Shown: positions 18,621-24,699 of the stretch, piece after piece
Position numbering within the stretch: the first letter of the stretch is position 1
How the letters are laid out: each line of letters starts with the position of its first letter
NCBI GenBank assembly: GCA_019912395.1
Contig: JAIOIH010000062.1
Span: forward strand, 62,001 to 126,000
Direction of reading: 5' to 3'
Length of the DNA stretch: 64,000 bases
From: Flavobacteriales bacterium
Lineage (GTDB): Bacteria > Bacteroidota > Bacteroidia > Flavobacteriales_F > PHOS-HE28
Program-made: the position numbers and the translations under genes
Notes under the pieces: model-generated
What the model was told of the DNA's origin: nothing
The model's database searches: none
The model's input: the letters and a program-made list of their open reading frames with translations, nothing else

Positions 18621-19127
18621 TCACAACAGCAACGCCAGATCCCCAAGTCCGGCCCTTTCCAATGCGCGCTTGGCGGCACCCACGGCCTTGGGTGAGGGAT
18701 TGGGCGGATGCACCGGTACTTCGGTGGTTTGCCGGAGTACCTCCAGTATCTCCTCGGTACGGTCTTGGGCCAAGGCCTCGCACGCCTCATACATGCCGCC
18801 GGGTTCCTCCTCCAAGCGGTCGTGTTCCTCCAGTACGCGGAGGATCACCTTGATCAGTGCGGGCGTGGGCGGCATCACCATCAAGGCCGTGAGGGCACCG
18901 TGGTCCAGGCGGAGCTTGCCTTGGATGGGCAGGGGCACGCCGCCGTTCGCCTCCTGTGCGGCCGGGAAGAGAACCTTCTCCTCCATCTTGATGTGCGTCA
19001 GCAAGCCCGTACGGAAGGCATGGTAGAACTCCATACGGATTTGGCCCGGATGCTCGGTCGCCCTCTCCAGCAACTCATCCAGCCGCCGGTGGTCGGTGGT
19101 GAAGAAGTGGTGGAGCGGTTTGTTCAT
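18621..19127 (-). CDS. Hemerythrin-like HHE domain protein
   Basis: The 168-residue protein has the HHE metal-binding four-helix pattern. His residues appear in 'HHFFTTDHRRLDELL', 'HIKMEEKVLFPA', 'LRLDHGALTALM' and 'VLEEHDRLEEEPGGMYEACE', with acidic partners positioned for a non-haem di-iron site. Such proteins bind O2 or NO, or repair iron-sulfur clusters (YtfE/RIC-like). The neighbouring DUF2249 protein, 37 bp downstream on the same strand, is a typical companion in nitric-oxide or denitrification clusters. An NO-related role is plausible, but no nir or nor gene is in the window. Confidence 0.88.
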   Translation of the reverse strand: MNKPLHHFFTTDHRRLDELLERATEHPGQIRMEFYHAFRTGLLTHIKMEEKVLFPAAQEANGGVPLPIQGKLRLDHGALTALMVMPPTPALIKVILRVLEEHDRLEEEPGGMYEACEALAQDRTEEILEVLRQTTEVPVHPPNPSPKAVGAAKRALERAGLGDLALLL

Positions 19128-19164
19128 GTGTGGGATCGGGTTCCCCCGAATACCGTACGGTGCA

Positions 19165-19920
19165 TCACGCCTTGGTCTTCATCACCTTCACCTCCCACAC
19201 TTCAGGACCGGCCTGCACGTAATCCCAAGTGAACGGCTGCTCGTTCTCCGCCTCGATCTGGTAGTACAGCGGCTTGGGGTCGTGGTCGTTGGTGAAGATG
19301 AACGCCTCGCCGGGCTTCAGTTCCTCGAACGCCTGGAAAACCATCTCGTGGCGCTGCGCTGGATGGAACGGGCGCACATCGAAGGTATTCACCACCACAC
19401 CCGTGGTTGGTGCCGCTTCCTGTGCCGCCTCCTTGCGTATGTGTACCACGTACTCGCCGGGCTCCCGTTTCCTGTACGTCCAGGTGTGCTGGCCGCCGAA
19501 GCGCTCGTTGAAGATGGCATGGATCTCCTCCGGTTCCTGCGCTGCGATGATCTCCATGATGTGGCCCTCCTCCATCATGCCGTAGCGGTGGAACACCACG
19601 TGCTTCCGGTCCTTCTGGTCCACCTTGCGCAGGTCCATCAGCGTGGAGATATCGGTGAACTCGCGGCCCACGGAAGCTTCCTCGCGGGTCACCCTCACCT
19701 TCCAATCCATGCCGCCACGCCGCAGGTACTCCCAGCCCACCACATCGCCATGGATGGATCGGAACTCGTAGTAAAGCGGCAGCGGGTCATGGTCGTTGAT
19801 GAAGATGAAGCTTTCGCCCACGGGCAGCTCCTTGAACATCTTCAGCAGGGTGCGGTGCCGCTCAATGGGCACCAGTACGCGTACGTCAAGTTCCTCTGGA
19901 AGCTGGATCTTATCGGTCAT
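19165..19920 (-). CDS. Tandem DUF2249 domain protein
   Basis: Two DUF2249 modules are visible in 251 residues. The first has 'DVRVLVPIERHRTLLKMFKE' and 'GESFIFINDHDPLPLYYEF'. The second has 'DVRPFHPAQRHEMVFQAFEE' and 'GEAFIFTNDHDPKPLYYQIE', each ending in a Trp-rich strand ('WEYLRRGGMDWKVRV', 'FTWDYVQAGPEVWEVKV'). A linker of about 90 residues carries 'GHIMEIIAAQEPEEIHAIFN'. DUF2249 has no proven activity but co-occurs with hemerythrins and NO metabolism. The ATG at 19920 opens the first module; the longer open frame upstream has no matching sequence. Confidence 0.85.
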   Translation of the reverse strand: MTDKIQLPEELDVRVLVPIERHRTLLKMFKELPVGESFIFINDHDPLPLYYEFRSIHGDVVGWEYLRRGGMDWKVRVTREEASVGREFTDISTLMDLRKVDQKDRKHVVFHRYGMMEEGHIMEIIAAQEPEEIHAIFNERFGGQHTWTYRKREPGEYVVHIRKEAAQEAAPTTGVVVNTFDVRPFHPAQRHEMVFQAFEELKPGEAFIFTNDHDPKPLYYQIEAENEQPFTWDYVQAGPEVWEVKVMKTKA

Positions 19921-20127
19921 CTTTCTCTGTTGATGGGAATGTCGCATACACCTCTGCTTCGTGCAGCAAGGTTCTGTTCGATCGGATGCCCGACAAGGTA
20001 TGGCGTGCGGAACAGGCGGAGAATGACCGTGCTCAGCTTCAACTTCACGATCCCCGCGATGGTTATGGGAAACACAGAAGCTCACTCAGGGTCTCCGCCG
20101 GACGGCGGAAGACCGGGATCGGCAGAT

Positions 20128-20388
20128 ATGATCGAATGGAAGCAGGCCGACATGGGTTTCGGCACCTTCGGCGTGAAGTTCGCGAACCCCGACTTCGTGA
20201 AATACGCCGAGAGCTACGGCGCCACCGGCCACCGCATCCAGCGCTCCGAGGACTTTACAGCCACCTTGGAGCAGGCCTTCACGGCAGGCGGGGTACACCT
20301 CATCGACCTACCCGTGGATTATTCGCAGAACGGCCCCGTGCTCCTGGAGGAGATCCCGAGGGTGAGTGCGGAGTTGGATCTTGGGTGA
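20128..20388 (+). pseudogene. Relic of catabolic acetolactate synthase (C-terminal 86 residues only)
   Basis: The translation opens 'MIEWKQADMGFGTFGVKFAN' and continues 'DFVKYAESYGATGHRI' and 'GVHLIDLPVDYSQN'. This matches the last part of the thiamine-pyrophosphate-binding C-terminal domain of AlsS-type acetolactate synthases (usually about 550 residues). The rest of the enzyme is missing: sequence left of about 20125 does not continue the fold. A start codon happens to fall at the break, but a protein with only this piece cannot be active. It sits at the left edge of the accessory region, so truncation by a past insertion or deletion is the likely explanation. Confidence 0.75.
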
Positions 20389-20410
20389 AGGGTGCGCAAC
20401 ATTTCTCAAA

Positions 20411-20507
20411 TATGAAAATAGGGCTTTAGTTCCTACGTCTTTCGCCCGAAAGCAAAAAGGCAAACCGTGATGAACTTGTGGCAAGCGCTTCACGCCCTAT
20501 TTTTATA
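20411..20507. repeat. Long inverted repeat with nested hairpin, 3' flank of the protease gene
   Basis: TATGAAAATAGGGC (20411-20424) pairs with GCCCTATTTTTATA (20494-20507), 13 of 14 positions. The 69-nt interior holds a perfect hairpin CTTTCG-cc-CGAAAG (20439-20452) and a CGTGA/TCACG pair. It ends 17 nt before the stop of the AT-rich protease gene, on that gene's downstream side. It could be a terminator, or the edge of a mobile cassette; the sequence does not decide. Confidence 0.6.
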
Positions 20508-20524
20508 GTTGGTGTTGTGTGTAG

Positions 20525-21349
20525 TTATTTCTTTTCAGCTTTCCCAATCTCGATGAGTTGCTGGATAGTTTCAATAATGTGGTCTACCGGTTCAACTGAC
20601 GAAAGGCCAGAGTTTTCCTCGAAGGTAATCCTTGGCCGTTTGGTCTGAACACTAATGGCAACATCTTGGTAAGGAATGTAACTCTTAACAATACCTATTA
20701 AACCAGATTTGTAATTTGACTTTGTACCAGCCACAGCGGTAACTTCAGGTTTGATAAATAATGGGCCACCACTATTTCCAGGAAAAACTAATGCATCACA
20801 AAGAAAATCCTTCTTTCGGCCCTCGTATAAGTCACGAATACGAGCAATACAACCTTCTCGAACTATTACGTATTGCCTGTCTGTATCAAGCAACGCCATC
20901 GGAAAGCCAAGAACATAGACACCATGGCCTTCGGAAATTTCCATTTGGCGCATTTGCTCTAAACGAAAGGCCGTGTGATTTTCCTTTATATAGTCGAGTT
21001 TCATGCCTTGCTTCCTGACCAATTCAATATTTATGTAGAATACCCCGACATCAACATTTGGGTCGTTGTGGCCATGATAGTTAGTTTTCCCAGCGGAACC
21101 TTTGTCAATAATGAAATCTTTTGATGACTGATCAGTTGTTGGATTAAATTTTATACAAAACTGGTGATGATTTAAAGCGACATGTTTGTTCGTGACCAAA
21201 CAAATCTTGTGATACTCGATTTCCCCTTCGGTTACCCCAGTGTACATTCCAAAAAGAAACCCTGTCCCAATCCACTTTTTCCTTTTGTGTTCGTCAAGAA
21301 CTCCGATTGCTACAACGGTGTCTAAAGCGGATGGATGAAGTAATGCCAT
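20525..21349 (-). CDS. Trypsin-like serine protease, cytoplasmic, AT-rich (acquired)
   Basis: The 274-residue protein has a chymotrypsin-like fold with a visible triad: His56 in 'CLVTNKHVAL', Asp100 in 'HNDPNVDVGVF' and Ser193 in 'FPGNSGGPLF'. There is no signal peptide or membrane segment, unlike HtrA/Deg proteases, and no PDZ domain. A 60-residue C-terminal tail ends in a helix ('VDHIIETIQQLIEIGKAEKK'). Base composition is conspicuously AT-rich compared with every neighbour, so recent transfer is likely. It lies between an acetolactate synthase relic, a palindromic flank and an integrase relic. Stand-alone intracellular trypsin-like domains occur in bacterial conflict systems, so a defence role is possible but unproven. 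Confidence 0.88.
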   Translation of the reverse strand: MALLHPSALDTVVAIGVLDEHKRKKWIGTGFLFGMYTGVTEGEIEYHKICLVTNKHVALNHHQFCIKFNPTTDQSSKDFIIDKGSAGKTNYHGHNDPNVDVGVFYINIELVRKQGMKLDYIKENHTAFRLEQMRQMEISEGHGVYVLGFPMALLDTDRQYVIVREGCIARIRDLYEGRKKDFLCDALVFPGNSGGPLFIKPEVTAVAGTKSNYKSGLIGIVKSYIPYQDVAISVQTKRPRITFEENSGLSSVEPVDHIIETIQQLIEIGKAEKK

Positions 21350-21363
21350 AGGGTGATTTTGTA

Positions 21364-21391
21364 ATTATACACAACTACTCAGTTGATGTAA
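21364..21391 (-). promoter_or_regulatory. Candidate sigma-70-style promoter of the protease gene
   Basis: Read on the minus strand, TTACAT (21386-21391) and TATAAT (21364-21369) are separated by 16 nt, and TATAAT lies 14 nt upstream of the ATG. The -10 is a perfect match to the proteobacterial consensus rather than the TAnnTTTG-like boxes seen elsewhere. In AT-rich DNA this may be chance. Confidence 0.3.
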
Positions 21392-21462
21392 CAGGTATTG
21401 ATATTTCGCCTATGTGAGGTATGCATATCGTGCCTTTTCGGCACGTAAAGCACACATTCAAC

Positions 21463-21570
21463 CTAGATGTCCAGATCATCCAATGCGTTGCGGTTCTTGC
21501 CCAAAGCCTTGGTGCTGTCATCGGTGCGGATCTCCGTGTTGGAACTGTGGCCTAACTGGGATCGAATATA
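21463..21570 (-). pseudogene. Decayed C-terminus of a tyrosine recombinase / integrase
   Basis: Minus-strand translation gives 'YIRSQLGHSSNTEIRTDD' followed by 'STKALGKNRNALDDLDI' and a stop. This is the end of a Bacteroidota phage-type integrase, where 'LLGHSSsktTEIYTHvs' precedes the last helix. Three residues are deleted after GHSS, and the catalytic Tyr of TEIYTH is replaced by Arg, so the fragment is inactive. Everything N-terminal of it is lost where the repeat element at 21571 begins. It supports a mobile origin for the adjacent AT-rich protease. Confidence 0.7.
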
Positions 21571-21729
21571 GCCTAAACACCGGCGCGCCTGCCTGCCTTT
21601 GGCAGGGGAGTTAGGCCTTCCGATACCTATCGGAACAGTACCTCCGGGAAGCGGCCGTCCTCCCGTGCCATCCGATCCTCTCCGAGGATAGTTCATGAAG
21701 GGAAGTCTCGCGCAGAGATGTGCCGTGAT
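21571..21729. repeat. Dispersed repeat, copy A (also at 24143 and partly at 22377)
   Basis: Bases 21575-21616 are identical over 42 positions to 24143-24184. The remainder (CGATACCTCCGGG-like through CCCGTGCCATCCGAT and AAGTCTCGCG) matches copies B and C with scattered changes. It contains the hairpins CCTGCC-ttt-GGCAGG and TTCCGATA-cc-TATCGGAA (21618-21635); the sequence from the second arm of the latter to about 21641 is absent from copy B. The element abuts the stop codon of the 21730 gene and the broken end of the integrase relic. Confidence 0.8.
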
Positions 21730-22311
21730 CTACCGCTTGCGTTTAGGAGGTTTGCATTCCTTGCAAAAGGCATTCAACCCCTCAATTTCTTGCAGTACTT
21801 CCTCGCGGAGTCCGAATAATTCTTCCCTGTTCCGTCCCAAGTCGGTGGCTTTAGCCGCATTTGTGTGCCTCACAGCAAATTCTTGTTGGATCTGATCGAA
21901 AACAGGACGGAAGAAGTTCATGTCCGAAAAAGCCCCTTTCTCTTCATAGAGTTTCTCTCTCAACTTCCGGGCATACAATTCGGCCAGGTCAAAGTCATAG
22001 CGTGCGAAAAGAAGGAGGTCCATTGCCGTTGAGCTATCCGGGGCGACCAGGACGGCCGCGTCACGCTTGAATGTGCAGTTCACCTTATCGTTGAAATTTT
22101 TCGTGAACATGAACTGTGCGTTGGACATGTAAAAGGCGAAATCAAAGCTCGCTGATGTGTTCAAGCTATAGATGTTACTCCCCCCGATCTGTGTGGCCGG
22201 TGATCTGAAATCGGAAAGTTGAAGTTCGTAGTCCTTGCTCCACTCAATTGTATTCTGGCCGAATGCGATCGTTGACAGAAGCAATAGTGCCGATGTGAAT
22301 AGTTGCCTCAT
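21730..22311 (-). CDS. Exported DUF922-like protein with a degenerate active-site motif (193 aa)
   Basis: A signal peptide is followed by 'IEWSKDYELQLSDFRSP', the usual opening of DUF922-type Bacteroidota proteins ('W..d..L.wsDF.g'). The central region ends in 'FDLAELYARKLREKLYEEK', which corresponds to the family's helix after 'kHEqlHFDIaElyARklrk'. At the HExxH position this protein reads 'LLLFARYDFDLAEL', so the metal-ligand histidines and the catalytic Glu are missing. If the family is a metallopeptidase, this member should be inactive. Family assignment is from recalled motifs. The Met at 22311 begins a better signal peptide than the one at 22335. The gene is bracketed by repeat copies A and C. 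Confidence 0.65.
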   Translation of the reverse strand: MRQLFTSALLLLSTIAFGQNTIEWSKDYELQLSDFRSPATQIGGSNIYSLNTSASFDFAFYMSNAQFMFTKNFNDKVNCTFKRDAAVLVAPDSSTAMDLLLFARYDFDLAELYARKLREKLYEEKGAFSDMNFFRPVFDQIQQEFAVRHTNAAKATDLGRNREELFGLREEVLQEIEGLNAFCKECKPPKRKR

Positions 22312-22361
22312 AGCGTGGTGGGCTGGAGGGGACATGTGCTCATCTGCTGCGGCCTGAGAAG

Positions 22362-22369
22362 GAAAGATA
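22362..22369 (-). promoter_or_regulatory. Candidate -7 box of the DUF922-like gene
   Basis: Minus-strand TATCTTTC within CCTATCTTTCC; the identical 11-mer precedes the CotH-family gene at 58631-58641. It lies 26 nt upstream of the ATG at 22335 and directly after repeat copy C. Confidence 0.35.
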
Positions 22370-22376
22370 GGACTCT

Positions 22377-22439
22377 GCCCGTGCCATCCGATACTCTCCC
22401 AGCATTATTCTGGAGCCAAAAGTCTCGCGTCACAATGCT
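22377..22439. repeat. Dispersed repeat, partial copy C
   Basis: From GCCCGTGCCATCCGAT through AAAAGTCTCGCG this matches the distal half of copies A and B in the same orientation. It fills the gap between the beta-helix gene stop (22440) and the promoter-like box of the next minus-strand gene. The proximal hairpin half is missing. Confidence 0.65.
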
Positions 22440-23933
22440 CTATTCCACCACGATCTTCCCCACGTAGTTCACACCCTGCCCATCGGCTCTCAACAGATAG
22501 GGCCCCGTGCGCAGGTCATGCAGCACCAGGGTCCGGTCCAATGGCCCTTGCCCCGAACGGACCAGCTGTCCCTTGGCGTTGCACAGCGCATACTGTTCCA
22601 AGGGCTGTTCGCTCCGAATGGTCACTTCCCCGCTTGATGGATTCGGGTAGATCGTCAGTGCATCTTCCGCGGACGGAGACCCGATGCCGGTGGTGATATC
22701 GCAAGGAGAGAAGGGCATGAAGTACACGGGACCGAGCGAATTGTCATCGGCGGAATCGAAGATGACCGTGGCAACGGCGGCGGAGTCCATGTCGGCGGTT
22801 TCGTAGTCCCAGCAGTTGTTCATGGCCGGCACGGCGTTGGGCGTGTTGTTGTACAGGGCGTAGATCACGCCGCCATTGCCGTTCCCGGCAAAGGAGTTGC
22901 CGCCGGGGTTGAAGCTCGCCTCAACCGTGTCGCCGAGGTTGGTCATCACCGCATTCTGCAAGGTGATACCCCACAGGTTTCCCGAGATTTGATTGCCCGA
23001 CACCATGGAGACGTTGGTGATCCCACCGTTCAGGTTGATGCCGCTTCCGCCCAAGTTCGGGTCACCCTGCGTGTTGTTGTCGGTGATGATGTTGTTGCTG
23101 ATCAACGAGCTTACGCTGCTGCCGGTCACCGCGATGCCGTAGCGGTTGTCCACCACCGTGTTACTGTCGATCACAACGTGTCCTTCCACGCCCAAGAGCG
23201 AGGAGAAGGCGATGCCCCCGGCCATGGTGTTGGCGGGATCGCCGGTGACGATATTGTTCAGGATCCGCGTGGTGTCCGCGCCGGATGGGCCCAGGTTGAT
23301 CTGCGGCCTGTTCTGGTTCGCGAAGCCATTGTACAGGAAATTGCAATGGCTGATCTGCGGGGCAGCGGATAGGTTGGCCGCCGAGGAAATGGCGGCCGCT
23401 TCGTTGTTCAAAAAATCCACGTGGTCAATGATCGCTTGGCCACGCGAGAGCTCCAAGGCCGCACCAGTGGTGGCATTCGAGACCTGGCCGGAGATGGTGC
23501 AATGGGAGAGGATGAGGTTGCCGGTGAGGCATTTGATGCCGCCGCCCTCCAGGATGCTGGTACGCTGCAGGTATACGCTGGAACTGTCCTCGAAGCGCAT
23601 GCCCTGATGCGGTTGCCCGGCGACCTCGCTGGTGATGTAAAGCTGGTCCACCGGCGCGGCGATGAAGCTGCCCGCGATGTTGATGGATGCCGAGGCCGCA
23701 AGCGCCCAGGTCACATCGGCGGTGATCAGCAGCGTGTCCGTTGCCGCCAGGGTGAAGTCCGCATTCTGCAAATAGCTGGTACCCGAAGTGGCGGTGAACA
23801 CGCCGCCCGAGATGTCGACCAGCTCGGAAAGGCCGTAGGATTGGCCCGTGCCGGGCGTGGTGTATTGGGCATGAGCGGGGTTCAGCAGCAATGCCACGGG
23901 GAGGAGGACGAACGGGCGTAGAATCGTTTTCAT
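22440..23933 (-). CDS. Right-handed beta-helix surface protein with T9SS type A sorting domain
   Basis: The 497-residue protein has a signal peptide (MKTILRPFVLLPVALLLNPA) and about ten parallel beta-helix coils typical of pectate-lyase-like or NosD-like repeats ('HCNFLYNGFANQNRPQINLG', 'VIDSNTVVDNRYGIAVTGSS', 'MVSGNQISGNLWGITLQNAV'). The C-terminus is a type IX type A sorting domain: 'LTIYPNPSSGEVTIRSEQPL', 'YALCNAKGQLVRSGQG' and 'GPYLLRADGQGVNYVGKIVV'. Such proteins bind or cleave polysaccharide, but no lyase active site is obvious here. A box-like TAGCTTTA lies 4 nt before the start. Repeat copy C begins at its stop codon. Confidence 0.9.
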   Translation of the reverse strand: MKTILRPFVLLPVALLLNPAHAQYTTPGTGQSYGLSELVDISGGVFTATSGTSYLQNADFTLAATDTLLITADVTWALAASASINIAGSFIAAPVDQLYITSEVAGQPHQGMRFEDSSSVYLQRTSILEGGGIKCLTGNLILSHCTISGQVSNATTGAALELSRGQAIIDHVDFLNNEAAAISSAANLSAAPQISHCNFLYNGFANQNRPQINLGPSGADTTRILNNIVTGDPANTMAGGIAFSSLLGVEGHVVIDSNTVVDNRYGIAVTGSSVSSLISNNIITDNNTQGDPNLGGSGINLNGGITNVSMVSGNQISGNLWGITLQNAVMTNLGDTVEASFNPGGNSFAGNGNGGVIYALYNNTPNAVPAMNNCWDYETADMDSAAVATVIFDSADDNSLGPVYFMPFSPCDITTGIGSPSAEDALTIYPNPSSGEVTIRSEQPLEQYALCNAKGQLVRSGQGPLDRTLVLHDLRTGPYLLRADGQGVNYVGKIVVE

Positions 23934-23937
23934 GGGG

Positions 23938-23945
23938 TAAAGCTA
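23938..23945 (-). promoter_or_regulatory. Candidate -7 box before the beta-helix gene
   Basis: Minus-strand TAGCTTTA (TAnnTTTG with one change) ends 4 nt before the ATG whose first base is 23933. Confidence 0.28.
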
Positions 23946-23989
23946 ATTTCCGGTGCCAAGGGTACCTCGGTCCGTAAGGCCCTCGGGTT

Positions 23990-24142
23990 TTCCGGCCACG
24001 CCTGACTTGCCCTGAGCTTGTCGACGGGCGGCGCGGCCGGTCCAAAGAGGGGAACCACGGATCCACACGCTCCGATAAGTATCGGAGCGACACGGACCTT
24101 GCTTCGCCGCAGCGGCTACGCGAAGGCGCGTAAATACCGCCC
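23990..24142. repeat. Nest of short dispersed repeats
   Basis: Three recognisable pieces lie head to tail. CCCTGAGCTTGTCGACGGG (24010-24028) is a form of the very common 'GAGCTTGTCGAAGG' interspersed repeat that translates as STSSG. The phrase GGAACCACGGATCCACACG is interrupted by a 9-bp hairpin GCTCCGATA-ag-TATCGGAGC (24069-24088) before resuming GACACGGACC. CTTCGCCGCAGCGGCTACG with GCGAAGG is a further palindromic unit. No gene is visible. Confidence 0.6.
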
Positions 24143-24265
24143 AAACACCGGCGCGCCTGCCTGCCTTTGGCAGGGGAGTTAGGCAACCGATACCTCCGGG
24201 GAATAGCCGTCCACCCGTGCCAGCTGATCCTCTCCGAGCATTGTTCCGGAAGCGGAAGTCTTGTG
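24143..24265. repeat. Dispersed repeat, copy B
   Basis: The first 42 bases (24143-24184) are identical to 21575-21616 and the rest matches copy A with substitutions and one deletion (the second arm of copy A's TTCCGATA hairpin and a few bases after it). It is in the same orientation as copies A and C and lies about 66 bp beyond the stop of the minus-strand gene at 24332. Confidence 0.8.
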
Positions 24266-24331
24266 CCAAGATGAGGGGACAATGGGGGACGTGGCCGTTT
24301 GCTGGAGCGTGGGACGGGGACGATAAGTCGG

Positions 24332-24658
24332 TCACGCCCTCAGCTTCTCGAGCATCTCATCGGTCAGTGGATCGGCATACACGCCGTACGCATTCACCAT
24401 GACGCCCTTGATCCCGTACTTCTCGGAAGAGATGGCATACACGATGGCCCCGTCACCCGGGTCGGAGCTTCCTTCAAAGCGGAAATACTCGTCAATGTTG
24501 AAATCGGCCGGACTGAGCCTCTGGTCCCCTTGGCTGCGGTCGATGCCGTCGGCCTTCAGGTTGAAGTCCTCGGTGTAGCCTTTTGCTTTCAGCCGGTTCA
24601 GGATCTCTGAAAGGGGGGGCATCACGTTCTGCATGTTGGGCGTGCGCTTCTTTTCCAT
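24332..24658 (-). CDS. Small conserved Bacteroidota protein of the family often named 'phosphoribosylpyrophosphate synthetase'
   Basis: The 108-residue sequence has the family pattern 'LSEILNRLKAKGYTEDFNLK', then 'LSPADFNIDEYFRFEGSSDP', 'GAIVYAISSEKYGIKGVMVN' and 'AYGVYADPLTDEMLEKLR'. Databases often label it phosphoribosylpyrophosphate synthetase, but it has neither the PRPP-binding loop nor the length (about 310) of that enzyme, so the name is almost certainly a propagated error. Function unknown; cytoplasmic. It lies 41 bp downstream of the pirin gene on the same strand. Confidence 0.75.
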   Translation of the reverse strand: MEKKRTPNMQNVMPPLSEILNRLKAKGYTEDFNLKADGIDRSQGDQRLSPADFNIDEYFRFEGSSDPGDGAIVYAISSEKYGIKGVMVNAYGVYADPLTDEMLEKLRA

Positions 24659-24699
24659 GGGGGGATGTTTCAGTGAGGTTCTTCGGGGTCCTTATCAGC

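Noticed and set aside
21550-21616. GCCTAAC ... GTTAGGC pair spaced like the R boxes of an integron attC site around repeat copy A
   Set aside because: GCCTAAC falls inside the decayed integrase reading frame and is absent before copy B. The nearby integrase relic is not IntI-like, and copy C lacks both boxes. Probably coincidence; a covariance-model search for attC would decide.
24332-24658. Phosphoribosylpyrophosphate synthetase
   Set aside because: The length (108 aa) and the lack of a PRPP loop rule out the enzyme. The name is a database habit for this small family.
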